Part shown: positions 23,339 through 35,400 of the stretch, in pieces
Numbering within the stretch: position 1 is the stretch's first letter
How the letters are laid out: each line of letters opens with the position of its first letter
Assembly (NCBI GenBank): GCA_025093555.1
Contig: JAIWNF010000076.1
Location: 1-64,000, forward strand
Length of the DNA stretch: 64,000 bases
Reading direction: 5' to 3'
Source of the DNA: Circinella umbellata
Taxonomy: Eukaryota > Mucoromycota > Mucoromycetes > Mucorales > Lichtheimiaceae
The notes under the pieces: generated by a model
Told to the model about the DNA's origin: nothing
What the model saw: the letters and a program-made list of their open reading frames with translations, nothing else
Databases searched by the model: none
Program-made: the position numbers and the translations under genes

Positions 23339-26300
23339 TTAATTTGATGAATAATATCCATTGTAATTAAGTCTTGTTAACAAAGATCGAAGGTCTTCGT
23401 CATGATATGATGCTAAAACGTCTAAAAATTCATGCACTTGTGTTTCAAACTGTTTCTCCATATCCTTATGTTTAGTACGTATCCTCTTAAGTTTTTCTAA
23501 ATCTCGGTGAGACGATGAGGATCCAAATGCATACAAATTATCCTAAAATTTTTGTTATTATAATCATTTTGAGCTCTTTCTTAGTAAACGATAATAAAAA
23601 GCTATTTTTTGGCATCACTTCCACTTACCAGGACAGATTTATAGGTGAGAATAACTTCGAATAATGAATCAAGACGCACAGAAAGTGCTTGATTCTTTGC
23701 ACCACTCAGAAAACCTTTTTCTGTTATTTCAGACAAATATTGTGAATGTGCTTCAATAATGGAGTCCAAATCAATGCACTTATTATTAATATAATCATCC
23801 AATTTTTCCCAGGAGCATTCCAGTACCTTTTTTTTAACAGATTATTAGTTACTATCTATTATTGTTTTTTACGAAATAACAAGAAAAGCAAAAAAAAAAA
23901 AAACTTACTTCGAAAAGATAATAATGTTGTAATTGATAGATAAAATGAACCATATGACTGATACATAATTGAGCTTGATGTAAATCTTGTGCCATTTCCG
24001 GGGTGGAGGCAAAGTCTCGGGATGCCATACTCCACCGTCGCCAAGATGCTGTGAGGGTATACTCGACACGTTTTAATTGCCATAAAAAGTTAAACATGCG
24101 AAGATATTGGTGCATTGCTGATGGGCTGAACACAGTGTTAATAGGCGAATCTAAATGATAATCGAGTGTAAATACATCCCAACCAAGATCATTTGCAGAA
24201 ACCTACTTGTATAATCTTAGTTATTTGTTTTCTTACTAACTAATGATATATATATATATATATATATATGTTACTCAATTTACCTCCAAAAGTCTCACAT
24301 CCAGTCGGTTCAAAATCTCAGGATCATCATATTGTGCATTTGAGGCACGAATAGCTGTTTCTAACACACCAGTCAAGTTGTGTCGGAAAAGCGTGTTGGC
24401 AGGGCGATTCAAACCAGGTCTATATTTTTTATTCATATCAAGAAAAAATACTATTAATCAAGTTTCCTATTTAAAAGATCTGTTAATTAATAAATAAGTA
24501 ACTAAGTAATATTTACCCTAGAGTTCCCATTAAATATTGAATGAAATCACCTTGACCTAATAATAAATATCGTTTCAAAGCTCGTAAATGATCCATTAAT
24601 TTATACTTGTGTTTAAGCAAATCAATCAGCTGATTGCTTGTTTCCCGATAAGTCAAATCAATCAGTCGTTCAACTGCTAAAATATCTCCATATTTAAATG
24701 TTGGTACATCTATATGTAAATCGGTCGAGTAGTGACCAGAAAGTTAGCATCGATATATATAGGTAGAACAACAAAAATTTCCATGGTTATTAAAACTTAC
24801 GTGATGTGTTAAATGAATTAGGGTCTTTAACAACAAATGCATCGTCTTGACAACTATAACGAATAAAATTCAACGATTTCCCAATCAAGAAAATCTAACC
24901 TCTCAATAATTTAACATGTATATCTAAACAAACAACAATTATTGTTATCTCTTCCTCTTTTGTATACCTTCTGTGCTAATTCACTTGAAATAAAACTTGG
25001 AATCATATTTTCACGAATTGTATATTTCCTTTGCCATAACTCTTCTTCAGATACACTTGGATCACAAGCAACGAAAAATTCTTGATACGGATCATCTAAT
25101 TCACCTTCGTAAATCCACCGTTGCAGCATTTCATAAAAAGGTTTGGAAACCTAATGTGAATGAATACAAAAAGTGTTAAAATAAAGTAGTTTTTCTTGAT
25201 TCAATCCCCCACATTATGTTTTGTATTACCTCTTCCAACATAGCCCTGATATATTTTTGAATAAATGGATCTCCATGTTTGGTATAATTATGCATTGTAG
25301 ATACCAATGCTCCGCCCTTTTGATCTATTATTCATTATTTAGAAAATTATCTTAACACCTACTACGCGTTTAAAGATTAAAATAGATATATATATTACCT
25401 TTACAGACATCTACTAAAACACTCATCAAACGGAGTCGTTGAGAACTTTCACGAGTCCATAATAGAAGTCGCCTGAGCGTTAATGTATGTTCATTGGGTA
25501 CAGAAAAGGTACCAGAAGTTTGTTTTTCGATTTGTGCTTCAAGTACTGCAATTAGTTTATAGTAGTCTGTCAATTCATGTTGAAGAGCAAAGCAAAAAGC
25601 CTACGCATATACATAACAAGTCAATAACAGCCAAGAAATTTATTTATATATTTGTAACCTTTTTTGTTTGTTCATTGATATTATACCTGTGCAACAAGTC
25701 CCGCAGATGGATCATTACATCGTGGTCTGATAAATGTCTGTATTCGTCTATAAAGCCATCCAATTTCAGTGAGTCTATACACTAAATCCTTAGTTGGCTG
25801 TGGAACGTTCACTTGACTATCCATAGCATATTCTCCAGTATTTGTGTCAAATTTAATATATTGACCATCAATTCCCTGAAAAATAAATATGAGATCTCGT
25901 AGTAGGGCTGATTCAGGAACAACTAAAGTAGAGAAATTATAAAAGTTATTTTGTTGACATATTCCAACAACAAAAATAAAATATAATAATGATCCATCCA
26001 TTACCTGGTTCATATCCACTATTTGATATTGAATTTTGATATGCTTCTCGTGCCTTTTCAAGTTGTGTAGCTGGTGGTAACATTCGATCGTTTTCTGAAT
26101 CATAATCATCCGCTAAACGTCGTCGAGTATTACGTGAGGTAGTTGTTGAGTCATGTTGCATATCATACGGTCGTGAATTAGTTGGCTGAAGTTGCGGTGA
26201 TACATTGGATAGTCCTAATGGAGAGCCACCACTGGTAGGCTACATTCATATGAAAATGTCAATATATAATAATAGCAACAGATATCAAATATCAAAACAA

Positions 26301-27108
26301 TTTTTTTTTTACCGATAATGATGGAGCTGAGGATGGATCATCGACTTCACTAACAAGCGATAATAAGTAGAGAATGGCCCACTTATTACGAAGTACAGGC
26401 TAAATTAAGAGCGATTTTTAGTAACGATAAAGTTTTATCAGATGTTTTTTTTTGGCTTTTCTTTTGAGAAAACATACCTGTGAAGTAAGTTTATTATACA
26501 GGTGTCCAAATCTTGAAGCTTTACTTGTATCTTGTGGATCTCGGATTACTATATAAAGAATGGTAGTATACATATTTTCTATGAGTATGTGAATGACAAT
26601 AAGAACATTTCTCTTCTTTCTTTTTTTATTACATTTTCGACGAATTATATTTGCGACGTTATTTTCGTCTTCGAGTATTAAAGGCGTAGGTTGACTAAAA
26701 TAAGAAAAAAAAAAGGGGTGTTAACCATGTTACTATCGTTTTCTTTGTGTCGGGAACAGTTACTGGGAAAAAAACAATATACCTTGCTAATATTCGTACA
26801 CATTTCTCATAAACGACATCGTAATGAACTTGATCTTGAACATCGTCAGGATCGGGTTGGATGAATCGTTGTACAAGCTTTTGAAGAGTTTTTGCTGTAT
26901 GTCGATCAAGTGTTGAGGTGCTACTACTGCTGCTATTACTATTATTGTTGTTATTATTGGTGTTGTTAAGGTTGTGTGAAAGACTATGATAAGAAGAAGC
27001 AGTAGAAAGCCGTGGAGTTCGAGAGGATTCCCCAAGTGAATATTGATGTGATTGTTGTTGGTTTCTATTTTCTTGTAGAAATGCGCGTAAAGAATCAGGT
27101 ATGCTCAT
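23339..27108 (-). CDS. SPC98: Gamma-tubulin complex component 3 (GCP3 / Spc98 / Alp6)
   Basis: Fifteen exons from ATG at 27108: 26783-27108, 26633-26694, 26478-26548, 26313-26399, 26005-26239, 25687-25922, 25399-25600, 25230-25324, 24968-25150, 24801-24894, 24517-24709, 24284-24419, 23909-24202, 23629-23826 and 23339-23542. Every junction keeps phase, giving 871 aa, close to human GCP3 and fission yeast Alp6. It is a core subunit of the gamma-tubulin small complex that nucleates microtubules at the spindle pole. The grip1 region contains [12 protein letters not shown], then [18 protein letters not shown] and [17 protein letters not shown], followed by [18 protein letters not shown] and [15 protein letters not shown]. 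The grip2 region contains [20 protein letters not shown], then [17 protein letters not shown] and [10 protein letters not shown]. The N-terminus has a long Asn/Ser repeat tract. Similarity is clearly to GCP3 rather than GCP2. Confidence 0.92.
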
Positions 27109-28209
27109 ATTATGCTTATTGCGTTATTAAATAAGGAAGGAAGCTATCGCAAATAAAAAAAGGGAAAAAAATGTTTAAAACGCGATTTCTGATACATACG
27201 CGTGAATAAATTAATTTTGCTGAGTTTAGTTGCCTGGATACAGCTTCGAATTTGTATAAGCTATAAGGCACTGGAACAAGAGAAACAATAAGTGTTCTGA
27301 TTTGCTTATCCAACTTATGATATTATTTGTCGTATTTGATTATGTACCTCAGTGACCAGTTCCTATATGTTCCCATTATGAAGCAAGGGAAAGAGGATTT
27401 TAAAAATTATGTGAACAAACTTTCATATGTTCGTAAATTACTGGGGAGTACCTCACCCAATTGTACGTATCAATTTAGTGAATTCAAGAAACCCAGCATC
27501 TTTGAAAATTTATATTAGATGCTATTATGATTATATAAAATTAATGATTCACGTCGGTACAAATTTGATATGTAGTGAGAGGTTAGCTGTTGTAGCACCA
27601 GATAATGATAATGTTCTATCTTCAATCCTTCAATGTGGATATTCTAATTCAAATAGACCAATATCCACGTAAAGGTGACACCAACCTTAAAGCGTAACAA
27701 TCCTATTAAAATACTTATACCTATATAAAATTCCGAGAAGAAACAATTAAATGATTTATCAGTCGTCATGGTTCTATGCTTCACAATGATTTTTTTTAAA
27801 GAAAAGAAAAGCGAGAAACCATGATATTGGTAGCTTTTTTTTATGCGAAAACATGATAGTTTCAGTTAGTATCCTTGGCGGGGTTTCAGAATAAACACGC
27901 TTTGCATAACAAACTCTTCTCGCGACACAGACGCCAACATCATACTTGTCCTTCGTCCCATTCTTAAATCCCCCAACTAGCTTAACTCGGCAAATTTATG
28001 ATTTTTTTTCTCGTATTGAGAGTAACAGAATTTCTTTTTTATACAGGATGCAAAATATATCGACTAATGTAAACAGGTGAGATAGAGAGAGAAGAGAGAA
28101 AAAAACTAATTCGAAGTAAAGAAAAAACAGTGGAGTCCATAATGAAAGTTTTTGTGGGTAATAATGTGAGTATGTGTATGAGAGGTTAAGTGGAAGGTAA
28201 GAAGGAAGC
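27109..28209. other. Region between the GCP3 start and the 6PGDH stop
   Basis: Contains the GCP3 promoter and the 6PGDH 3' flank. A minus-strand stretch at about 27200-27300 reads PYSLYKFEAVSRQLNSAK and ends in a GTATGT donor-like site. A plus-strand frame at 27327-27518 (ending FKKPSIFENLY) also looks protein-like. Neither matches a known family or forms a complete model. A 9-bp inverted repeat, GTGGATATT/AATATCCAC, lies at 27635-27668. Confidence 0.35.
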
Positions 28210-30314
28210 TTAAGCATCGTAAGTAGTAGCAACAACGTTACCACCACGGCCAGTCCAGTTGGTGTGGACCCACTTGCCAGGAGCATCCAAAAGTTCATAA
28301 GTGTGAGCACCAAAGTAGTCACGTTGAGCTTGAAGCAAGTTAGCGGGCAACTTTTCATGGCGGAGACCATCATAGAAGTTCAAAGCAGTGGACAAAGCTG
28401 GGGTTGGGATACCCAAAATAACAGCTTGTGCAATAACGTTTCTCCAAGCATCTTGAGCCTTAGCAGTAGCTTCTTGGAAGAAAGAGTCAAACAACAAGTT
28501 TTCAAGTTCAGGGTTCTTGGTGTAAGCATCCTTGATCTTGCCCAAGAAAGCGGAACGAATGATACAACCACCACGCCACATTAAGGCAATACCAGCATTG
28601 TTTAAGTCCCAGTTGTTGTCCTTGGCAGCTTGACGCATCAACATGAAGCCTTGAGCATACGAAACGATCTTAGCAGCATAAAGGGCTTGACCCAATTGAG
28701 CAATGAACTCCTTCTTGTCACCAGTATACTTCTTATCCTTAGGACCAGCAAGAATTTGAGAAGCACGGATACGTTCATCCTTCAAAGAAGACAAACAACG
28801 GGAGTAGACGGCTTCACCAATCAAAGTAACGGGGATACCACGGTCCAAAGAATCAATAGCAGTCCACTTACCGGTACCCTTTTGACCAGCAGTATCACGG
28901 ATCTTTTCAACCAATGCAGTACCATCAGTATCCTTGAACTTAAGAATATCACGGGTAATTTCAATCAAGAAAGAGTCCAATTCACCGCTGTTCCATTCAG
29001 TAAAGACTTCAGCCATTTCATCGTGGGTAAGATCAAGACCTTCCTTCATGATTTGATAGACTTCACAGATCAATTGCATATCTCCATATTCTAATGTTCG
29101 ATAAAATGAATAGTTCAAATTAATATTAATTATTCTTTTCCTCCTCTTTTTTAAAAAGAAAATCTCTGAATTGAACCATAAATATATAACTATATCCGTG
29201 ACTACATACCAATACCATTGTGAACCATCTTAACATAGTGACCAGCACCAGTACCACCAACCCAGTCGCAACAAGGTTCATCACCAACCTTAGCAGCAAT
29301 AGATTGGAAGATAGGCTTGATGGATTCCCAAGCACCGGGGTGACCACCGGGCATAAGGGAAGGACCGTAGCGAGCACCTTCTTCACCACCGGAAACACCC
29401 GAACCGACAAACAAGATACCCTTCTTTTCCAATTCTTCGCAACGACGAATAGAGTCAGGGTAATGAGAGTTACCACCGTCAATAATAATATCACCTTCTT
29501 CCATGAAGGGCAAAAGTTGATCGATGAAAGCGTCAACAGCGGAACCAGCCTTGACAAGCAAGACGACCTTACGAGGACGCTTCAACTTGGCGCACAATTC
29601 TTGAACGGAGTGAGCACCGACAATGTTGGTACCTAACAACAACCAAGGAAGTGATTTAATACAAAATATGCGATTGATATATATAACACAAGTATTTTTT
29701 TTGGAAAAAAAATATTCACATAGCACACAAATAGTCATACGTCCCCCAATAAAAAACACTCCCCCATAGTAATGATTTATAGGTCCCATTATCCCTTTTT
29801 TGTTCAACTTTCCCAAACCTAATTATGTTTGTTGTTGTTATAGTACAAATAATCTTTTATGTTAACTTACCCTTGGCTTCGTTTTCCAAGAAGCTATCAA
29901 CCTTGGAAGTGGTACGGTTGTAAGCACAGACAGTGAAACCATGATCGTTCATGTTCAAGATCAAGTTTTGACCCTATAAACATAAAACATATACATCAAC
30001 AACAATAAAACGGATTAGTCCGGTTGAAGGCCGAAAGTAGGACAATAGAAAGCGACAGTAAAATAAAATAAAAACGCGTCTCAATATATATTTTTGTTGT
30101 TTTCTTACCATGACAGCCAAACCAATGAGACCGATGTCAGCACTAATTAAATGATGATAATATTAAGGTACATAAGTATGTTTGTTGGTAGTAATAACCA
30201 ACTGACATATATAGTCTCCACTCATTTTTTTTACTATGGTTGTTTTAAGAATTGGTGGGTATATGCAAAAAAAAATAAAGAGCGAAAAAAAAACACTTAC
30301 ACAGCTTCAACCAT
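28210..30314 (-). CDS. GND1: 6-phosphogluconate dehydrogenase, decarboxylating
   Basis: Five exons: 30301-30314, 30109-30142, 29871-29973, 29210-29632 and 28210-29090, giving 484 aa (family 480-490). The enzyme oxidatively decarboxylates 6-phosphogluconate to ribulose 5-phosphate with NADP+ in the cytosolic pentose phosphate pathway. Visible signatures are [12 protein letters not shown] (nucleotide-binding Gly motif), [43 protein letters not shown] and [20 protein letters not shown], with the catalytic Lys and Asn. The C-terminal tail includes [18 protein letters not shown]. The first coding exon is only 14 nt, as often in fungal genes. Codon use is markedly biased (AAC, AAG, GCC, GGT, TTG favoured) compared with its neighbours, a sign of high expression. 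The bias also opens long meaningless frames on the opposite strand. Confidence 0.96.
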
Positions 30315-31244
30315 TTTTTATTGTTGTATTTGAATAATATAAAAAAGATGAGGAAAAGAAAAAGAAAAAGGAAGAAAAAATGCTGGTAATTTAAAGCGGG
30401 TTTTAAGTAAGGGGTGGGTTTAGAAAATCCCAACAAAATAGAAGTGTAAAACGATGATGTAAGCGTGGATGAATCAGCAAAGTAGTAAGCCTGATCTCTC
30501 TCATTCTCTCTCATTGACCACGGATCGGGGTAATTTCCTTCCTTCCAATACTTTCTTTTTTCTTTTTTGATCGATTATCATTGGCTCCAATCAGTTCATA
30601 TCATTTAATCAGCCAATCCACATCTTTAAACTTAACTTTCTTTTTTCTTACTAAATAATGTGAAAAAGACAGGTCCATCCAACCCCTTTCAAAGTCCCTG
30701 AATGGAAAGAGGAAAAACCAACGCGTATTATCCAAACTTTATCACGCACGAAAAAGAAGAATAAAATCCCAACCCCCAGCTCATCTTTTCCCGTTCCAAC
30801 TCAAAAAATTTTTCCGTGTTTCCCGCCCGCGAATTAGCATATAAATAAATAAATAAAATGAGATTTCTTATTTTGTCAGAGTATGCGGATTCTTTCGGGA
30901 AAAAGCAAGGAAGAGACGGACAGCAAATCTTGTGTTCTGGAAATAATCATGCCGATTGGATGAGAAGATGTTTTGAAAGCAAAAATTTTCTCCGTCTCAT
31001 TATTTGCTAGAATTTGCTTCTTGTTTTATCTATTTTTTTTTATCTATGCTCCCAATCTCCTTTAATCCTTCCCAAATAGGGTTAAAATGACTGTTTGCTG
31101 AACGGCATAAACAACATTATAACAGAAGACGAGATTTGATTGATCTTATTCCGTCATATAAAGTTATCATACGTGATTATAATGATAAGTGGTATATAAG
31201 ACTAATTAATCGCTCAATAAATAAAAGAGTTTATTTTGCTTTTT
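30315..31244. other. 6PGDH upstream region
   Basis: Likely promoter of the highly expressed 6PGDH gene, rich in poly-A/T tracts and with an (ATAA)n run near 30840-30856. No gene was recognised up to the 3' end of the PTRHD1-like gene. Confidence 0.45.
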
Positions 31245-31903
31245 TTATCGATACAAGGAACAGTATTTTTTGAATGCATTTTTAACTTCAGGTGATCTTT
31301 CACCTAATGGTGCTGTTGCTAATGCAGTTGGGATATCTTCTGGTTGTTCAATCCATTTATAATGAGGTACTTGGTGTTCTTTTAAGATCGTTTCTAACTT
31401 TTCTAAAGAATTGGCATTTTTTGTCTAACAAAATACATTTTACATGAATATCCATAAAGTAAATCGAAAGAAAGAGGAAGGGGAAAGGATAAGCATTATA
31501 TGCGTATATTATATTATATTACCTCAAGAACTACTTTATGCATTCTTGTGATATCGGCCAGATACTCTACAGTGTCCGGATCGTTCCTTGTCACGTGTAA
31601 AACTGCAGTTGCAGCATGACAAGCTTGCGTCATAACACTACACATATAGGTTTAGAAGGAAGAGGCTCAAAATAGGCTGTTTTTTTTTTAAAAAAAAAGG
31701 GGAAAGGGCAATTTACCTTCCATTGTTCCAATTCAAACTCTATGTGTGTACATTTCCCGAGAATGGGGGCCAAAAGCCGATGTTAATGAAATAGGAATTC
31801 AATGCATGAATAATAAAGTATAATATTGTTATTGTACCTTTGTTAAATCTTTACGAACGACAATGAACATTGTCAAATGTTCTTTTACAGCAGCGGTTGC
31901 CAT
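31245..31903 (-). CDS. PTRHD1: PTRHD1-like protein (peptidyl-tRNA hydrolase 2 fold)
   Basis: Four exons: 31838-31903, 31717-31739 (only 23 nt), 31523-31637 and 31245-31424, giving 127 aa, in phase throughout. The sequence follows the PTH2/PTRHD1 pattern: HLTMFIVVRKDLTKSLNW, then GSVMTQACHAATAVLHV (the Q-A-C-H-A-A block), the helix MHKVVLETKNANSLEKLE, and KWIEQPEDIPTALATAPLG near the end. Family members of this fold hydrolyse peptidyl-tRNA. For PTRHD1 itself the activity is uncertain, so I claim only fold membership. It is too split by introns to appear as one open frame. Confidence 0.85.
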
Positions 31904-32440
31904 GTTGGTTTTCAAGAAGGAAGCACGCTGGTTTAAGCGGAGGTAATGAAATGATGGGTACCGGTGTTTTTTTTTTAATTGACAGCTAAAAGTTGTCAGA
32001 TATTTTTTATGCTTCGAGAATAGATTTCTCTGTGCTATTAATAAGAAATATAATGTAACTATTTTTTATGGAAACAGGTGTAACTTTATGCAGTGCACTT
32101 TCATAGTTCCGATTGTGCTTTATAATCATTTAGTAAACAACGAGTATATAATATTTCATTTGATAAATGACGATATAAATTTCAAATGTGTTATATATTA
32201 GTAAAAAAAAAATTAGAAAGAAAGAGATGATTATTTTTTTAATATATTGATCGATATACAAAGACAGTACATACAAAAAGGAAGTTGGTACACGAAAAAA
32301 AAAAAGTAAAAGGAGATGAGATGAGATAATGCAAATAATAATAGTAATAAAAATAATAAGAAAGATGGGAACAAAATCAAATAAACAACTACTACAAACA
32401 ACAACAATAAAAAAATACTAAAGAAACGGCTTTTATCTCT
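31904..32440. other. Short intergenic region
   Basis: AT-rich. It includes the PTRHD1-like promoter on the left and the 3' flank of Rho GEF copy A on the right, with several A-rich runs at 32200-32420. Confidence 0.4.
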
Positions 32441-35400
32441 TTATTCCATTCGCATCAACTCAAATACTAGTTCAGACCCCAACACTGGATCATCCATTGC
32501 ACAATAAATGGTATCCATAGCATCAGGGTTCAAACATCGAATGTTTTTACCAGGGATGACTTGCACAAGATCACCCTAAAATATTTTAAGTATGGGGTTA
32601 GGTAAAAAAAAAAAAAGGTACACCAAACAAAATAAGTTGGAGAGAAATGCAAGAAAAAGAAAAATTACCGTATCCATATGTCGCACTTCAATGAAGGTTG
32701 AATCAAATGCTGCAATGTATGGGAAATTTAAAGCAAATGACGTAGGTTGACCTTCCCATCGAATCATCCAATCTGGTCTAGCGCGACGCCCTTTTTTATC
32801 AATATAAAATGCCATTTCTATATTTTTTCATGGTATACACAGATTATTATCGAGCAACTTATATAACGTTACCATGAATCGAAATAAGATATTAAAACGA
32901 GGCTTACCATTGTAACACAAGAGAATGTCGCGCTCAGGATGTCGGAACATGGATATAGGCTTGATATTTTCACGATGTAAAAGTGCATGATGGCTTTCAT
33001 CACTTGGATCCAATACACCTATTATTTAATAAAATATTCATTACATCAACTGTTTATGTTTTTTCTTTCCATTATTGTAAAATTAAAAAAAAAGTGAATA
33101 TTACTTTGTACTCCTGTCGATGCAAGATCGACCATTTGGAACCCTTTGGCACTTCCAACACAGATAATATTCTTGAAATATTGGATAGAAAGTGCTTCGG
33201 CTGGTAAGTAAAGATCCTTATAAACCTTTAGCCCTTCTCCTGAACCGCGCATCAATCGACCCAATTTGGATTTTGATTTTTTTTCAGTGCCAGCGTGAGG
33301 CTCTAATGCTCGAATAGTGGATGTAATCGCGTTATAGCGAACAAAGCAAACCAATGTTTTCTCGGATGGTGTATCTTTGAAAATTGTACCCACTTTAAAG
33401 AATGAAACATGGCTACTTAATTTACGACCTCGTTTTGCATAATCTTCAGTAAGTAAGCTTTCAATAGAATAGGTATAAAGAATCTTTTCTGCAAGTACAA
33501 GAATCAATCCAGATGCTTCTAAAACATCAATTTGAGAAACTTTGTCAATCTCCAAGAGTCGAATAAGATGCTCACTCTTGTCATCTTTTCTATAATACAC
33601 GCCGAGATTACTTCCAATGATAACAGAGTCACCTATAGATACAACAATCAACAACACCAGAAAAAAATTATGTTTAGCTAATTCATCATTATTTACACCG
33701 CTACTATCTGAATTTTATAGTTAAAAGTGATGTCTTTACCATAGGTTGCAGCACATGTAACACGATTAAATGAATTGAAGAAGCGAGAATTGATAGTGCT
33801 TATGTCGAAAACTTTTTGTTTTTCCATAAGTGTTTGACGTTGACCTTGGATTTTATCGACCCATTGTCGTCTGATATGGAGTGTACCAGCATAAAGGGTA
33901 ATTGGATTAATGCCGTCTCGTCCAAGATAATTGAATGTAATTGGGTATCCTTTGTTCGAAGCACCAGGACTAGATGGTGCAGCACCTGCTGCTGCTGATG
34001 TCATCGCGTCAATATTATTTAGAGATGAAATAGAACCAGAAAGACTAGGACGGCCATAAGGTAAAATTGAACTTCCTCGTCTTGATGATTGATCTGGGAA
34101 TGATATAGATAGCAAAGCTAAAGGTATGGGCTATACATTATAGTTTTAACTATGTTAATCGATTTTTTTTATCCTTTCTACATTACTTTTTCCCTTTTTT
34201 TCTGTTACCTTTTTGTATAATTTATATCGCTCAAGATTATTAACTAATTTCTGTTTAGCTATCAATACGCAGTTATCAAGTAAAAACACTTGGAGGTCGG
34301 AAGATTCAGATTGATTGGTTCCTTTTCGTTTGAGTGGACCCTTCATAATAATCTCTCGATTCTCCGCATCAAGATGTAGATTCTAAAAATAGTACCATTC
34401 CATCCATCAATTTTCGTTGATAAACTTGGATCCAAGATGTGTCACAAACAAACAACAAATAAACAAATCTAATAATTAGACTATTACTTACAGTAAATCT
34501 ATCATCTACACTGATAGGTGCCTTGTATGAAAGCTTTTCAATCAATAATCGAATATTAAATCTACTTTCAATTTTGCCAGTTTCATGATTAACATCGCTC
34601 AAAAATTCAGAAATAACATCCATTGCTTTTGGTATATATTCATGGTCTGGATGATTGGCTGGGGTATGTTTTAAAATTTCTCGTAGTAATAAATTATATC
34701 TTCCTAGTCGTGTTGTTGGTTTGGTCAAATAACCATTCAGTTCCAATTTACGTGATTGTGGTAACCGTTCCGTCATCTAATAATAGATACAAATGAGAAA
34801 TATTATTTGAGTTACCTTTTTTTTTTGCATTAAAATACCCTCCCTTAATTTATTCCCATGTAGAGAAAAACCTTCCTTAAATATGATCTAAAAATATATA
34901 TAAATGTATTTTTCTTTTACCTGAACGAATTGAGCAAATAATGGATTAGTTGCCTTTTCCGTTTCAAAAACATGACGACTAATCATTTGATGCGAGCCAT
35001 ATTGGACAAATGGACCAAACGAAGCAACATGTTGAAGCATAATATCACCAATTTGATTTACAACAGGAGAAATCTTTTGTCGTTCTTCTAATGCAATTGC
35101 TAGATGGGTATTCATTTCACAAACTTCGCTAATGTTCCAAAATACTTCTTGTACGAACTGATTACGACGTTCAGCGGGTATATGTTCTTCTTCGAGTAAA
35201 GGAGTGACCCAATGCTTTTAGAATTGTTTTTTTGTTAGTCTATATATCCACCGAGATAAAATTCCCTGTTCCCAATGCTTATAGATATATACCTTTTGTA
35301 CATAAGATAAATCATCAACAAAATCTCGTTCGGTATAAATAAGCTCGAAAATATTTTCTTGTCGTTTCAATTCTTCTTTAGAAAGTTTACTAGATACTTG

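Noticed and set aside
27635..27668. 9-bp inverted repeat with 16-nt loop
   Set aside because: Too short and isolated in AT-rich DNA to assign a function such as terminator or regulatory hairpin.
28630..29094. 154-codon plus-strand frame
   Set aside because: Antisense to the 6PGDH catalytic exon and explained by its codon bias.
29220..29636. 138-codon plus-strand frame
   Set aside because: Antisense to exon 4 of 6PGDH.
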